Shown: positions 1 through 13,057, counted from the first letter of the stretch. The stretch is 64,000 nt of DNA from Nymphaea colorata (GCF_008831285.2 NC_045140.1:1343528-1407527); one strand, 5' to 3'. Notes: generated by a model not told the origin, from the sequence alone. Numbers and translations: made by a program.

Positions 1-872
1 TACAAAAGAACCACCAGACTCAACAAGTACTGGGTACGGCCTTGTTTAGCTCGAATACTCTCAGCACTTGCACCAGGAGAAGCTATTTCAATGCCCATAT
101 CCATAGACTGCATATTATTGGCGAAAAGCGCCCAACTGGATGCACCAAGAGAAGCTATTTCAACGCCCATGTCCATAGACTGCGTATTATTGGTGAAATG
201 GATTATACAAGGACTATGCTATCAGTTTTGAAAAGTAAAATAAAGCATCAAACATGAGCTGTAATTCCCCGCATAGTAGCACAAACAAGCACTAGAAAAC
301 CTAACCTAATCTCTCAAACACTAACAGTTGGTAGTTCTTATCTGGACAACAATAATAACAAGGAAACAGATCTCCAACTAAGTGAAAAACAAAAGAACAT
401 AGCTGACCTACAACAAAAGGATTTCCTTCTGCGTAGCAAAAGAGAAAAAATTGACCCCATTGATGACACAGAGCCTACAAACTCATAAATAAGTTCCACA
501 CATCCATAATACAGAAATGAAAACAAATATGCCTTCGATCAGCTTGCACAATATTGCAGATACCACTTGGAAGGGATGTTGGGCCGCTTTGACAATTCTG
601 CACGTGATGTCCAGGCAGAACCAACAAAAATGCGTCAAGAATTAAGAAGTAAGCTGGGGCATTTCACCGAATTGCTTACTATAGTTAGATTGGATAAAGT
701 GAAAGAGAAGCCCATTAGATAAAAGATATGGAAAAAGAAAAAAAAATGTAGCAAAACTGTAACGCAAAGGCATCCCTTTCAAGTGGCATGTTTCTCTCAA
801 TGATACATCAAATAATCACAATAATACAATCTTAAGTTACATAGTTTTACAGTCAACATATAGTACAGTTCA
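1..872. other. Region downstream of the hAT-derived gene
   Basis: AT-rich DNA lying 3' of the minus-strand gene that ends at 873. Part of it is presumably that gene's 3' UTR, but I cannot place the poly(A) site. Apart from the 72-bp tandem duplication near the window edge I see no gene, RNA or mobile element. Confidence 0.5.
69..212. repeat. 72-bp tandem duplication (2 copies)
   Basis: Two adjacent copies begin with tgcacca at 69 and 141 and share agaagctatttcaa, catagactgc and tattattgg at the same offsets, differing by a few transitions. The period is 72 bp, a multiple of three, so one reading frame stays open across both copies. There is no protein I recognise in it. Confidence 0.8.
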
Positions 873-1906
873 TCAAAACCATGTCAATTGGCGAGGTAAA
901 TTCATATCACCCAACTCATAGTCATATGGAGGCTGGTAATATCCCTCATCCATGTCACCAGCAGGTTGCATCTCATAGGTGTCTTTCTTGTTTTCACCAT
1001 CGACATTGTTATCACCATCATCATCCTCATCATCATCACCTGAACATATGTATTCATCCTCATCATTCATATCCATCTGTGTACCAGACCCAGATCTATC
1101 AGCCATGTTGAGTACATGTGGTTGCTCATCTGGAAAAACTGAAGGATCTCGTTCAACTAGCCACTCTTCAGTTGGATCTTCATGGAAAATATAATCTAAG
1201 TTGATGGGGTTATAATATTTGGTATCCCTATCAGTATGTCTTGCATGCAACCTCAAGTTATAATGCACGTAGACCAATTTGTCCAGTTTTGTAGTAGTCA
1301 GCCTATTCCTCCTCTTAGTGTGGATCAAGTCAAGCATGCTATGGTTCCTCCTAAAGCCATATGATGAGCAGCTCTGGCTGAGTACTTTTATGGAAATATC
1401 GCGCAATTCAGGGCAGTCCATACTGTAGGTTTCCCACCAAATTGCTGAAGAAAACAACAATAACATTACTTGCATTTATCTTTGTCATAGTAATCCAAAT
1501 GTAGAAAATCATGTTACCAAAAATTTTACATAAGATGGTCAACATACCTGGATCCATCCTTTTCCTACTTCTAATAGCGAGATCACTTCCAAAATCTCCC
1601 AGGGCTTTTGAGTAACTGCTGACTGCCTAAATTAGGGAACAAGCTATGTGAAATTGTTCATTGGAATTTTGTAAAAGCAGTATTAGTTCTATCAGGTTAC
1701 CTGATTCATCGCCTCTAGTTGTGCGTCTGGATTAGGCTGCAACCTCTGAATGCACACCTGCAAACCACGTATAATCTCCGGCTGCCTTGAGAATTCTTGG
1801 TCATAGCGGATTGCAGGGTTCAAATAATATCCTACAATTTCAATGAAATTAGACAGACATATACATGCATACACCTGCTGATGCTACACACACACACATA
1901 CATACA

Positions 1907-2005
<99 letters not shown>

Positions 2006-3751
2006 GGAGACAGACATATACATATTACATATATCTTTACCAATATACATAAATAAATGAATCCTAGTAAAATTCCATAAAACTCATGTTCATACAACAT
2101 ACATATATACAGATAAACATAAATAAATAAATGAAATGCATAATAAAATTCCATCAACTGTACCTGCAACATGAAGAGGGTGGTGAAGCAGAGTTGCCCA
2201 TTTAGCATCAATAATTCTCCATATAGACATGTAGTATCTGCCTCCATTTGCATCTCTTATTGAAAGCTTTGCACGGTCAATGGCATCATATATATAGCCT
2301 ATCGTAGGCTTGTCATCAGCATTAATGAGCCTAAGAACTTTGAGAAGAGGCGAAGTACAGCAAACTGCATATTCCACTTTACTCCAAAACTTGGCATCTG
2401 CGACCAATTTTTCGACCTGTTTCCCCTCTTTTAACTTGGCAAAACTTGACCGTCCCCATTCTTCTGAAGCAAACATTTGAACCAAAGCAGATTTTGCTGC
2501 ATTTATACTCTCTAATGTCAAATAACTAGAAGAAGATCTCGTCATAGCTGGTCTAATGAGCTCTCTACCCTCCGTAAATCGTCGCATCACACTCAACACC
2601 CAAGCATGGTTGTAAATGAATCTTGTTATTTTCTTTCCTTGTTTTAAAGCATCAGAGACAGATTTCAGGGTTGAAATTTCTGTAAGTATCTGCTCTATGC
2701 AACTTGCAGCACATGGGGTCCAGAACAGGTTTCTTCTTCTTTCCATCAACATTTCCCCTGCAACTGCAAAATTAGTAGTATTTTCAGTTATAACCTGGAC
2801 AACATTTTTCTCTCCAACCTCATCAACAACGTCATTAAGCAATTCAAACAGCAATTGTGAATCATTTATCATGTGGGAAGCATCAACCGACCTCACAAAC
2901 ATGATGCCTTTGAAGCAATGAGCAAGGAAATTAAGCAGTGTTCTGCCACTATTATCTGTCCAACTATCCACCATAATTGAACATCCTGCTGTATTCCATG
3001 ACAACTTGAGCTCTGATATGGATCCCTTGACAGTATCTACCTCTTCATCTAGAAGAGGCCCACCAATCTCATATGCAGATGGAGGTTTGATTCCAGACCC
3101 ATATTGTGCAATTGTATCGAGCATAGGCTGAAAATATGGACTATTTGCTGAGTGGAAAGGAATAGCAGCATGATAAAAAAATTTTGCAATGGCTTTGCAC
3201 ACCATTTTCCTCGCATCTTTTACAGAAGGAGTTTTCTGTTTTCTCGAGGACCTCTGAACTGGTGTGTCTGAAGACACTGGTCCGGCCAGCATTGGACGTG
3301 AAGAGGAACCCACTGTTGGCCGTTTACGCAATGCAACTAAATTTGAAGCCCCATCATCACCTTTTACCACTTTCCCATGCTCTGCTTTAACCGTAACATC
3401 ATCTTCAAAAATAGCGGCATCTTGCTGTCCACAGACTTCCATCCCTGTGTCATCACCATCATCTTTCAAAACAATGTCCAGGTTACCATTATCTATAGTA
3501 TTGTCCAATGAGTCTTGCTTTCTCTGTCTCTCTAACTTTTTTCCAGCTATGTATTCTCTCATTTCCCTGCTGACTGCAGCAGGGACCTTTGTGCATCCTT
3601 TACATTCACCTTTGAGTTTTGCAATATGCTGCTTAAATCTACTTATCCCACCATGTATTTCTCGTTGACAAAAATTGCAACGTACAAATGTCCTATCAGT
3701 CTCGGAGATTCTTGAACAATATTGCCAACCAAGATCCTTTTGTCGTGCCAT
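873..3751 (-). CDS. BED zinc finger / DUF659 / hAT dimerisation protein (domesticated transposase-like)
   Basis: Four exons on the minus strand: 2164-3751, 1701-1831, 1548-1626 and 873-1444. All introns are GT-AG (donors gtacag, gtaacc, gtatgt; acceptors ttgtag, tttag, ttcag) and the joined frame is 789 codons plus stop. Residues 20-53 form a BED finger (C25-x2-C28-x13-H42-x7-C50), expected to bind DNA. Residues about 205-356 match DUF659, the hAT catalytic-core region, with MVDSWTDNSGR at 260-270. The last exons give the hAT dimerisation segment (IWWETYSMDCPEL onward), followed by an acidic tail with a D/E run. In the family as I know it, the second catalytic block reads VxDN and a CAAHC motif follows; here they read ITENTTNF and CAASC, so Asp is replaced by Glu and His by Ser. 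I infer a nuclear DNA-binding host protein without transposase activity. The start is the first ATG after a likely 5'-UTR acceptor (ttatag, about 3767). I saw no TIR or target duplication, so it is not an evident mobile copy. Confidence 0.88.
1885..2006. repeat. Compound microsatellite (CA)n(CATA)n(TA)n in intron 1
   Basis: A CA run passes into about ten CATA units and then a nearly pure TA tract broken twice by taat. It fills over a third of the 332-bp first intron (1832-2163) of the hAT-derived gene. The self-complementary TA part could form a hairpin in the pre-mRNA. The ORFs of repeated Tyr/Ile or Met/Tyr/Val here are artefacts. Confidence 0.95.
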
Positions 3752-4278
3752 CTCGAATCCAGTTTGTCTATAAGGGAAAGGATAATAAATGAACCAAAAT
3801 TAATACAAGCCAGAACAATTTGAACAGCAACTCAAAATACAAGCTTGCATTAAGACCTACCCAACCTTATTGTTTTAAGTATCTCCACCAAAGCCTTCTA
3901 TGCAGCTACTTCCTTTCTGATGTCAAGCTGTTAAAAACTTTAAATAAGAAAAGAAAACAAGCAAAATGAACATATGACCTTATTGTGAAATTATACATAT
4001 ATGGCAAAATCTAGCATCCTAACTTGCAACTCCATAGCTTAGAAAACCTTCTAACACCACCATGCTTAGTGCAAAGTGCAAACAGTTTAGTATGAAATAA
4101 CAAAGCGTCACATTGTCCTTTAAATTAAAGATAAGCAAGAATGACACTTTCAACCAAATCTTTATGTTGACAATCACTTTTCAATACTTATTTATTTATG
4201 TTGTTTAATATTTCAGATATCTCCCTCACAATTAAAGTGTTTTCAAACAATTGAACACGAAGCCACCAAAATTATGAA

Positions 4279-4578
4279 GTGTTCAAAGCTTGCCATAATG
4301 AAATCATTGAAAAGGAAAATGAGAGAGTGAGCAATGACATTCAAGAAAATATGCCCTTATTAAAGACAATTGCTTCTTCTTTTGGTGCTAATGAGATGTT
4401 GGAGAGTTTTTCTCAATTTCTTTCATGTCCAGAAAAAAAATTTGTAAGCTATGAAGGCCATAATCTGCTAGTGGACTTTAAAATGTGCAGACCTGCATAC
4501 ATGCCAAACAGTTCTGGCAACTGCTTCTCAGATCTAATCAAGATACTTAGACACTTGAAACAACAGTGGCTCAATTAG
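4279..4578 (+). pseudogene. Unrecognised coding-like fragment inside the upstream region
   Basis: An open frame with ordinary amino-acid composition (NDIQENMPLLKTIASSFGAN, LLVDFKMCRPAYMPNSSGNC, DLIKILRHLKQQ) ends at a TAG. It has no ATG: the frame runs in from upstream through GTG at 4279. A second open stretch follows at about 4603-4860 in another frame (MDRWSYSGSTWNFQLGVQED). It is antisense to the gene in whose probable leader intron it sits. I do not recognise the family. A captured exon or retrocopy remnant is possible, and chance is not excluded. Confidence 0.3.
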
Positions 4579-4816
4579 CTTAACTAATGCATTAAGATAC
4601 TCTTGGCTATAACAGATATGCATAAAGCTCTGCAAGTATACTATATGGATAGGTGGAGTTATTCTGGTTCAACATGGAATTTCCAACTGGGTGTACAAGA
4701 AGATCAGAGATGGAGTTCTTCTGAAGCTTCAACAACCATTTTAGAATTGTACTTTTACACAAAAAAATACCGATTTCAGCATGGTCCTCATAAGGACCCA
4801 AGCAAACTGGCAATAA

Positions 4817-4822
<6 letters not shown>

Positions 4823-4847
<25 letters not shown>
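4823..4847. repeat. (GT)n microsatellite
   Basis: About twelve GT units, directly visible. Confidence 0.95.
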
Positions 4848-4851
<4 letters not shown>

Positions 4852-6345
4852 AAGCAAAGTTGAAACCTTGAAGTGTTTCAATTAGAAGATGTGTGTTGAC
4901 TCTTTTTGACATTAGGATGGGAGAAAATGTGCATCTGTACAGAAGAGTTGGCTGATGAGACTAGATTGTACTAAATAACTACTTTTCCAACTATAGAACC
5001 TTAATTGTCAAAAACAACAGAGCCTTTGGCAAGAAATAGCTTAAAATGTTAACCTTTTATCTGTTCTTGAATATATCACCTATTAAGTTGTTAAGGTTTA
5101 CAATTTATCATTCCACAGTTATTTTCAAAACCTATGTAGGTTCGGGCTATCATTAAGATATAAGCCTAGAAAAGTGTTTCATACCTCTTACTAGCATCAC
5201 GTATGTCACACTACAATCCTAAAAGAAATCTGACATTATTAATAGCCACAAATAATTTGCATGCCAATGTAAACAAGAAAATTGATCTGTCAGTCAGATA
5301 ACAAGAACGGTATCACATAAGCCTGATTTACAGGGCTCGAATTAGAGACTCGGAAAGCAAAAAATGAGAAAATCTCTTCCACACAGACCTATAACACATG
5401 AAAAGTACATTTAAGCTGCTAAGTTAAGTTGTCCATACAGTAACCAATCGGTAGAAGTTAGGTCACCGATGGAAGACAAAAGATCCATGGTAATATTCTA
5501 ACAATGACTACATAAAAACGTAAAAGATAATCTTGTAGTTCACAATGACAGGCCACATCAAATCCGCTTCTCTACCAGGATCAACTCCTAAAAAGGTCTG
5601 TTGTCAACAAATAGCTGCCTAAACCTACTCTCATGTTTACTAGCAACACTGGCATTAATACCACGCCAGATCTCTTAAAAGCTGGCAACATTTAAGTCTC
5701 TCAAACTAAACTAACCACGTTAGAAGTGAAAAGCTCCCTAAAGACACCACAGTACAGCTTCTTGCTTTACACCTGTTGATAAACTCATCAGAGAAATAAA
5801 ACGTCAGTATTCTACTCTCAGCACGATGAGTAGCCTTATTCATCCATAAGGTTCAAGACAAACTAAGGGAACCACAACCCCAATGTACACGGATCTGAGA
5901 TAAAAACCATCTAAGCGCTACGAAACCAAGAGTGCCGTCAATTTCAGAGAATCGAAAACCAGAACCATCCGCGCATCCAAAAACAAAAAAACTACTAGTT
6001 TCTACAATACGGTCACACCGAAAAACCTACTAAAAATGGAAAACTCGCAATACGGTTTTCTGGGCAGACCGAGATCGAAAAAAAAAACCTAATCAAACAG
6101 CAGAAATCTGCATTTTCTGAGATGAAAAGGAAGACGTTCCTCAGAAGAACGAAACAGCAAAAGACGAAACCGAACCCTAGACAGATGAAGGTTCCGCCTT
6201 GGGGATTTTGGAATTGAGGCGATCGAGGATCCAACTGGAAGAGGCCGACCTCCTCACCCCCAGACCCTGCGCCTCCATTGACGAATCGCCTCCACACCTG
6301 CTCCAGCGACCCCTCAAAACCGATACATCGGCGTCCCCAAGTCAA

Positions 6346-7282
6346 CTCACCCGATATATCAAATTTTACGGTTTACCCTTTTTTTATATTTTTTTTCTCC
6401 CTTTAAATATATTTGTTGAAGCACCATTACCTAGCCGTTGATCATTGCGGTTCTTCTCTTTTTAATTCAACTTCACCACTGCAGAAAAAAAAAAAAAACT
6501 TTATTTTGTTTCTTTTTATTTTATTTAATAGAATATTTCTTGTGACTGAGACGCGTCGGAGATACGGCCTGGTCGACGCCGGGTTCCGTTAAATTTGATA
6601 TAGAACGTTTGGTTCCGGTACTGCTGCAGCCCGTAACACTTTCCAGTCTGTTCCTCTGGCGGCACTGTGTTTCCAAAAACTGTAGGTGGATATAATTCTC
6701 CTAATAATAATAATAGTCTACTACCATTACTATAAGAAAATGATAAGAATAAAATAAGACTTTTAAGTTTTTTTTGCTGATCCAACTTGCAATTAAACAA
6801 TCCTCTAACATCAAAAACCGGCTTAAGTTGAAAAGAAATGTTAGAATGAAATGGGTAATGAATGTTTGAGATTTCACCATCAATTTGCTAATGAATCTGA
6901 TTCAAAGATTAGAATATATTAATGAAATCTAGCGTTTTATAGATTTTTGGAACAGTAAAAAGTTGTTACTATTGCTAAACCGTCCACTTAGTGAGGTTAG
7001 TCCCATTTAGAGGATGATTTTTCCTTACATTTCTTTTTTGTGGGGAGCTCTCCATTCGGTTTTTCTTTCTATTAAGACAAACTTTTAATCTTTTTTTAAT
7101 CTTTTGAAGCTCATAATATGCTTCCTATGAGACATATAACCTAGTTAGACTCAAAGATGGTAAAGAATACGTGAAGAAAAGAAGTGGATTTGAGAAAGAT
7201 CTGAGGCTGATCTATGATTCTCAGTTTATAGCTATTGATTTGAGGTAGGATGGGAGAGGAGATGTGACCTTAATTATGTGGA
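6346..7282. other. Intergenic, nothing recognised
   Basis: AT-rich DNA upstream of the minus-strand gene, with a poly(A) run near 6485 and a T-rich stretch near 6380. It may include the promoter. No coding, RNA or repeat structure was seen. Confidence 0.4.
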
Positions 7283-7290
7283 TCGCAGAT

Positions 7291-7633
7291 TAAGGCTGGG
7301 CATCAAGTCGGGCCGCCGCCAGGTACCATGTACCCGGCCCGACTCGGGCCTGGTCAGGGCCCAAGAAAAAGGGACTTGGGCTGACCCGATAAATTCTTGA
7401 TAATTTATCGGGCCGGCTTGGCTGGGTCCGATAATTAGTTTTTTTTTAACTTTTTATTAATTTATATATATTTATAATATTTTTTAACAATTAATTATAT
7501 TTATATATTATTTTATATTTAAAATATATTTTTAAATTTGGTCGGGCAGGCCTATGGTTCTTCGAGTCTGGCCAGGCCTGGTTTTTGGATGTGGGGCCAG
7601 CCCGGGCCCGACTCAGCCTAATGCCCAGGCTTA
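7291..7633. mobile_element. hAT-like MITE (343 bp)
   Basis: The ends form a 13-bp inverted repeat with one mismatch: taaggctgggcat at the left, and taagcctgggcat as the complement of the right end. The flanking octamers tcgcagat (7283-7290) and tcacatat (7634-7641) agree at 6 of 8 positions, as expected for an aged 8-bp target duplication of the hAT superfamily. The subterminal regions are GC-rich (cgggcc, cccgac motifs) and surround an AT-rich core. There is no coding capacity. Confidence 0.75.
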
Positions 7634-7641
7634 TCACATAT

Positions 7642-8520
7642 TATCAATTATCTCAAATCACCTCTAGTATCAAATCTAAATCCATCAAATGCCCCCTAAA
7701 TATAAAAAGGGGGAAGGAGTGGCATAAATTCAGGCATATTTTTCCTATACTAATTGGACTCGATTGGACGGTATGAAATCAAATTCATCTTCAAGCTTCT
7801 TGGCTTCAACTAGGGATATTTGCATGTACTCAATTCATGTCCTCTTGAATCGGATTCAATTATGAGGCTTGGCACCAAATATAAATTCAATCAGGAATTA
7901 GATTTGATTTTGTTATCAAAGTTAGCTAAACAATACAAATTTAGATCTAGAACAGTAGTGAGACATATCCGATCCATTCACATTCAAGCCAGATGAGAAT
8001 ATCACAATTACAAGTGGCTCCACATCCATATTGTTTAGACACCTGCTTCTTAATTACCACATTTACCTTTCATCAATACTTTGTTTTAAGAGCGTCTCAA
8101 AATCATTTCAGGTTCATTTGTAGGGTCATGGTGCATTTTAATCCAAAAGAAATATTCATCGTTGCTACTTATGGACTCATGAAAAATGATTCACTCTATG
8201 TCTTTGGGTTAGAGTGCAAGTGTCCTACATATAAGTTGTAAATCTTCAATCAAATAATTTTTTGAATTCTCACAAAATATCTTATCTAAACTAGGAGAAG
8301 CATGAAAAACCTTTGTTAACTGTAGGGAAAATTCACCATAGGTAGCATAATAAGCATTTAGTTGGCCCACCAAGTGAATATCATAACTTTATAAGGAATA
8401 TAAATACGTATTAGGATAATTTTAATTTTTTCAAATTATTTTAGTAGAACTCTATTATGCCAGTAGAAAAAGAATTGAACCAAACCAACTTGTTAAGGAC
8501 TTATGTATTCTTTTATATAA
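7642..8520. other. Intergenic, nothing recognised
   Basis: AT-rich DNA without a convincing ORF, RNA gene or repeat boundary. Confidence 0.4.
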
Positions 8521-8916
8521 GGATGTCAATATATCCAATTTGACAGTTCCAAAAAAATTGGATATGAAAAAAAAATATCCAATTAAAAAATCAAATTGGA
8601 TCTGGATTTATAAAATGACATCTGATCGTATTCAGATTCATATATACATAAATCTCCCAATGGATCCAGTAAGATTTAGTTTTAAATAAATATCTTATAT
8701 CTAATGCTCTAACAGATTGGAAATCAGCCAAATTAGGTTAAACATTTGGATTCGGATTGGATTCATAATGTGAAATCAACTTTCAGATTTGAATATGATT
8801 TTTCTTTGTCTGCATTCAAATCTAAATTTAAATTTGAATATGTGAATATATAGAAAAGATGATGTGATTAAAGGTATATCTTATTGGAGTTCAATCTATT
8901 GACACAATGACATTCC
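8521..8916. mobile_element. R1 foldback element, copy 1
   Basis: This copy begins ggatgtcaatatatcc and ends tctattgacacaatgacatt, so the ends are related inverted repeats. The body is rich in ggattggat and gaatttgaatatgtgaata strings. It has the same order of motifs as the copy at 36301-36706 and the reversed copy at 47649-48068. It is about 400 bp with no coding capacity. The family is named R1 only within this annotation. Confidence 0.65.
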
Positions 8917-10242
8917 TATTTTTGTATTTGTTTATTCTATTCAATAAATAAAGGTAGAGAGCCATTCTCTTTCATATCCATGAAACAACTCTTGAAAATT
9001 CTCTTCCCTTTTGGAAGGTACAGAAGCAAAACGATCAACCTATTGATATTAGAAAACGCAAAAGAATCCTCCATGGTGTCATTTCAGGGTTCCATGAAAT
9101 TCAGAGGCACATGCAAATGCCCCATAAAATAGATAAAATAGTTGTTGGTTAATATATTATTATCAATATATTATTTAAAAAATAATAATTTTATTTTAGT
9201 CTGACTTAGTCAAATAATTTCGGTCAATGAGTCAAAGAACAGGACCTTCCTCTGTATAATGTGCATCAAGTCCTCAATTTCTCGTCGAGTTTGGTGGTTT
9301 AATATACCGAGCTCGAACTCGAAGTGAACTAAAATAGGTCATTAAAATTGATACCAATCTCAAGCCCCAACGCTAACGTACGATTCTCATCGAACCTCAT
9401 CCTCTGATCTCATACGTGAGCACTATGATAACGCTTGTTTGATGGCCACTTTAGATTCACAAGGGCCAAAGGTTTTGAATCTTTTGGTCATGATGTATTA
9501 CTTTTCTGAACTGCAAACAGTAGCTTGAGTTCAAAAGTATATCATAAATCTGTAAGGATCATTTGGTGGACCGACATATGTCAATCAAAAATTTCAAACA
9601 TTATGGTTGTCTTATTAAGTGATTGCGTTTGGGGATATTACGTCATTGTATATGGTATGAAACATTTTATAATATATAGATACATGTACGCAATTACAGA
9701 CTCTTTGATGGGCTGAATCCGTAATTGCTATTGGTATAAAAGGGTAGTGGTTCTTAGGGTCGTGCAACGGTTACTTGAAACATTATTTCTAGGGTTGTCT
9801 CTTTCTTATCTGAGAGAGACCGCACGTGCACCGCATAGACCCTGGAAGATCCTACTGCGATCTACCGTCTGTGCCATTCAGATGGATTTAGGTACACTTC
9901 TGCTATAGTTAAAGTTTCAATTCAATGATTTAACATGAACATGATCCTATTTTAAGACATATTGGTTTTTTTGTGTATGCATGAAGAAATCTCCCCATCA
10001 AAATCTGCCAGCTTCCTATGTAGTTCTCAATTCCATGCAAGAAGTCGACCCCTTCCCCTAACTGATTTCAGGTATACAGATTTCACCTATTCTGAGATAT
10101 GAAATCCATCATCAGTTAAGCGTCAAATTTGCTAGAGATTTAAAGCAAATGAACACAGCTTAAAGCAGCATTGCATCAACCCGTGCCTTGCAAGCATCTA
10201 GGCATATAGCTTGATCATGCAATGCATGTACATGCACGTACG
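8917..10242. other. Intergenic, nothing recognised
   Basis: AT-rich DNA. Short ORFs exist but none has a recognisable protein signature. Confidence 0.4.
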
Positions 10243-10640
10243 CATGCACAACGAGCCAACTCAACTCGGGTTTGACTTGAACTCGCTCGAAAAATTTGAT
10301 TCATTTATAAACGAATCAAGTTCGAGTTTACAAAGATACTCGAAACTATAAACGGGTCGAGTTCGAGGTTCAGGAACTCGACTTGTTTATACTCAATTCG
10401 ACTCGCATATTGCCAAAACTGGTTCACCGAATCACCTGTTTTAACTTTTAGGGCCAAAACAAATTTTCACAAGTTACGCGAGTTAATGCTTACACAAGTT
10501 AACACTAAACGAGTTAAATGGGTTAAACAAATCTAACTCGAACTCGATTTTGTGTAATCGAGTCGAGCTCAAGCTTGGTATAAAGCTCGAACTTGAATTT
10601 TTTGAGCGAGTCGAGCTCGAGCTAGTGTGCAGCCCTACGT
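10243..10640. mobile_element. GAGCTCG-rich dispersed repeat, probable MITE
   Basis: Dense ctcgaact/gagctcgag strings on both strands surround an AT-richer core. The left end (cgtacgcatgcacaacgagc) and the complement of the right end (cgtagggctgcacactagct) are similar, suggesting terminal inverted repeats. Related but partial sequences occur at 28763-28920 and 32509-32690, with a more degenerate one at 43741-43960. It has no coding capacity. Confidence 0.55.
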
Positions 10641-12387
10641 ACACGTGCTAGGCATCGCCAAATTCAACCTTCCATCCAGCCAGCACTTACGGCCCGGAAG
10701 ATCATGCAAGTTGAGCATTTTAAAAAAATCACTCTACCAAAAAACATTCTCATAATTTGCTGGTCGAGTTTTTTCTTCCATAAAATCAGTTCACGTTGAA
10801 TTACTCGACATCTCATCTTTTAGCGTTGCGCCACACTGAGCCGCATCGGTTGCCCTTCCTTACGAGACTTTGAATTGTCGGGGAAAAGGGAAAAAGAGAT
10901 GAGGGAGAAGAATTTTTTGAGGAAGCTTTCCTTGATCTTTCACTTTCATGATCATCAATCGTCAACACTTAACTTAATGCATCCCAGAGACCGATAAAAT
11001 TGGATCTTCTCTATCCCTCGCCTGAAGTGACCGCAAGTTTTGGCCATTGCGGTTTCAAAATTCAGTTTCTCCATCGATTCCTTTCCAGTGGATCTGCCTG
11101 CGCAAGAAACCAAAAGCAAAAGGCACACGATGTGGATGGTTGAATGACCCAACTTGTTTGCACATCACATGGAGATGTAAAAGGGCAAATTGCTTGTGGG
11201 GAAGCACGAAATGACGCTTCTGTAGTGCGTTTGTCGCCACGGCCATGGATGAGTTTATTTGGACCCAAAAGGCGAAGACGTTATTGTCAAATCAAGCAGT
11301 CACTATATCAATTCTGTTGGCCTGATACAGTGTATAGTCGTCGATCCCCAATGGTGGAGCTAACGATTAATATTTCAATATCTTATTAGCGACAACCAAC
11401 ATGTAAATAATTAAATAATCAGGAAGTATTGATATGGAAGTAGGTTGATGTAGCTACAAGTTTTCAGGTGAGCGAGAGGTTTTTATTGATCGTCGATAGA
11501 AAGTCGAAGTCCTCACTCAACCCATCGTCTCTTTAGGATGTATGGTTTGCTTTTGATGTTTCAACGTATGACTTCCACTATGCTTCAGCTTACATATCAC
11601 TTTTTCTGTTTCACAGGAAATGAAATACAAAGACTAGCCACCTACTAGCCAGTATCATATCCATTGCACCAACCCCTTGTGAACTGTGTAGCTTCAAGTT
11701 TAAGTTTATGTTTTTATGAGCAAGGATTTGGTTCCCTATAAATTACAGAAAAATTGTTTAATTATATTGTAGAGATCATGTTTTATGTTCTTTATAAGTT
11801 TCCAATGTAAATAAAAGCAAGTCGAACTCGGATTACGTTGAATTTATAAGTTTAAAGTTCTAGCCCTTTGTTTTTACAAAAGTCTATCTATTTTTTTGAT
11901 ATGGTGATTACTCATGTTGGTATGGTGAACACTAATAACATTTTTTTGTACAGTGAGTATTAATAGCATACAATTGCATCAACTTAAACCCGTTTAACTA
12001 TTTAGTTTTTTTTTTAAGAAATGAGCGGAGAGTTTATTTCCATTTTAATAATATTGCACCCGGTTTAAACCCTAAGTTTACTCGTGATCAAAGTTTGTCC
12101 TTGTATGTGTCTTAAATAGCTTTCATCGTGGATTCCTCATCGTTCCATGCGGTGGCATAGCCACGTGTGAGCTTGTGGGAAATTGCCTATACGATCCCAT
12201 AAAATTCATATATTTACATATTGGTTGGCTCCAATAATAGTGCCACCCAATCATGCACTTATTTACATATGGTACATGGTGTCCTTCGATTTTTTTAATT
12301 ATCATTTGAATGGTCTATCATTTTTCGAATTAGTCCCTCACCCAAAAAAAAATTATGTCACTCCATCATTGACACCAAGAGGCACCA

Positions 12388-12388
<1 letters not shown>
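10641..12388. other. Intergenic, nothing recognised
   Basis: AT-rich DNA with short unsupported ORFs around 10955-11389 on both strands. No domain, RNA gene or element boundary was recognised. Confidence 0.4.

Positions 12389-12389
<1 letters not shown>

Positions 12390-12479
<90 letters not shown>
12390..12479. repeat. (TA)n microsatellite, 90 bp
   Basis: A nearly pure TA tract, directly visible. The 124-aa frame running through it is a low-complexity Tyr-Ile artefact. Confidence 0.97.
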
Positions 12480-12480
<1 letters not shown>

Positions 12481-12986
12481 TTCATTGCCACTTAATTATA
12501 TATATAGTATATAGATGCCTTCTTTTTTGTCATATGGCATATAGCAATGTTTGCTAACCACGAAAAATGAGTTGCCACCAACACTCCTACACTAGATTTG
12601 ACTAAAATTATTTCATACGTCGGTTTCAAGGAAAGATATAATAGATGTTAAAGTTGTAAATGTGGAAGCCAAGTTGTTTTTTTAAGATTTTGAAATATAG
12701 ACGATAAGTTTTGTTTAAAGAAACAGAGTTATTTTCCCTTTTTTTTCTCTCACTATAAATTGTATGGCAAAATATAATCGAGTAATATTTAGGTCCGAAC
12801 CAAAGTTGGCCCGTTTATGAGATCCAGACCGGACCCTTTTACGGGGTAGAGTGAGTGGACAAGGCAAGCTCTCACCAAGCAAGTTAATCATGACCGAACT
12901 AAAGCTGCTCTATCTTGGTACTGTTAGGTTTATTTTTCCCTTTCCTTTTACCCTTTATCCCTCGTGGGAATTGCAGATTTTGACTC

Positions 12987-13057
<71 letters not shown>

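Larger units (their letters stand above)
3752..6345. other. Upstream region of the hAT-derived gene (probable 5' UTR and leader introns)
   Basis: On the minus strand a splice-acceptor-like cccttatag lies 16 nt before the ATG, implying a non-coding first exon upstream. The less AT-rich stretch 5880-6345, followed by T-rich DNA, is the best candidate for exon 1 and promoter, with a donor-like gagcag|gtgtgg near 6290. This is inference; no TATA box is assigned. The interval also contains an unrelated plus-strand coding-like fragment (4279-4578) and a (GT)n tract at 4823-4847. Confidence 0.4.

Noticed and set aside
1832..2253. Minus-strand ORFs of 72 and 134 codons
   Set aside because: They read through intron 1 and its microsatellite; the real exons are defined by GT-AG junctions that keep the DUF659/hAT frame.
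7591..7776. Short plus-strand ORF beginning in the hAT-like MITE
   Set aside because: Starts inside the GC-rich right shoulder of the MITE and has no protein signature.
12183..12557. 124-codon plus-strand ORF
   Set aside because: Its centre is a Tyr-Ile run made by the (TA)n tract; the flanks have no domain.
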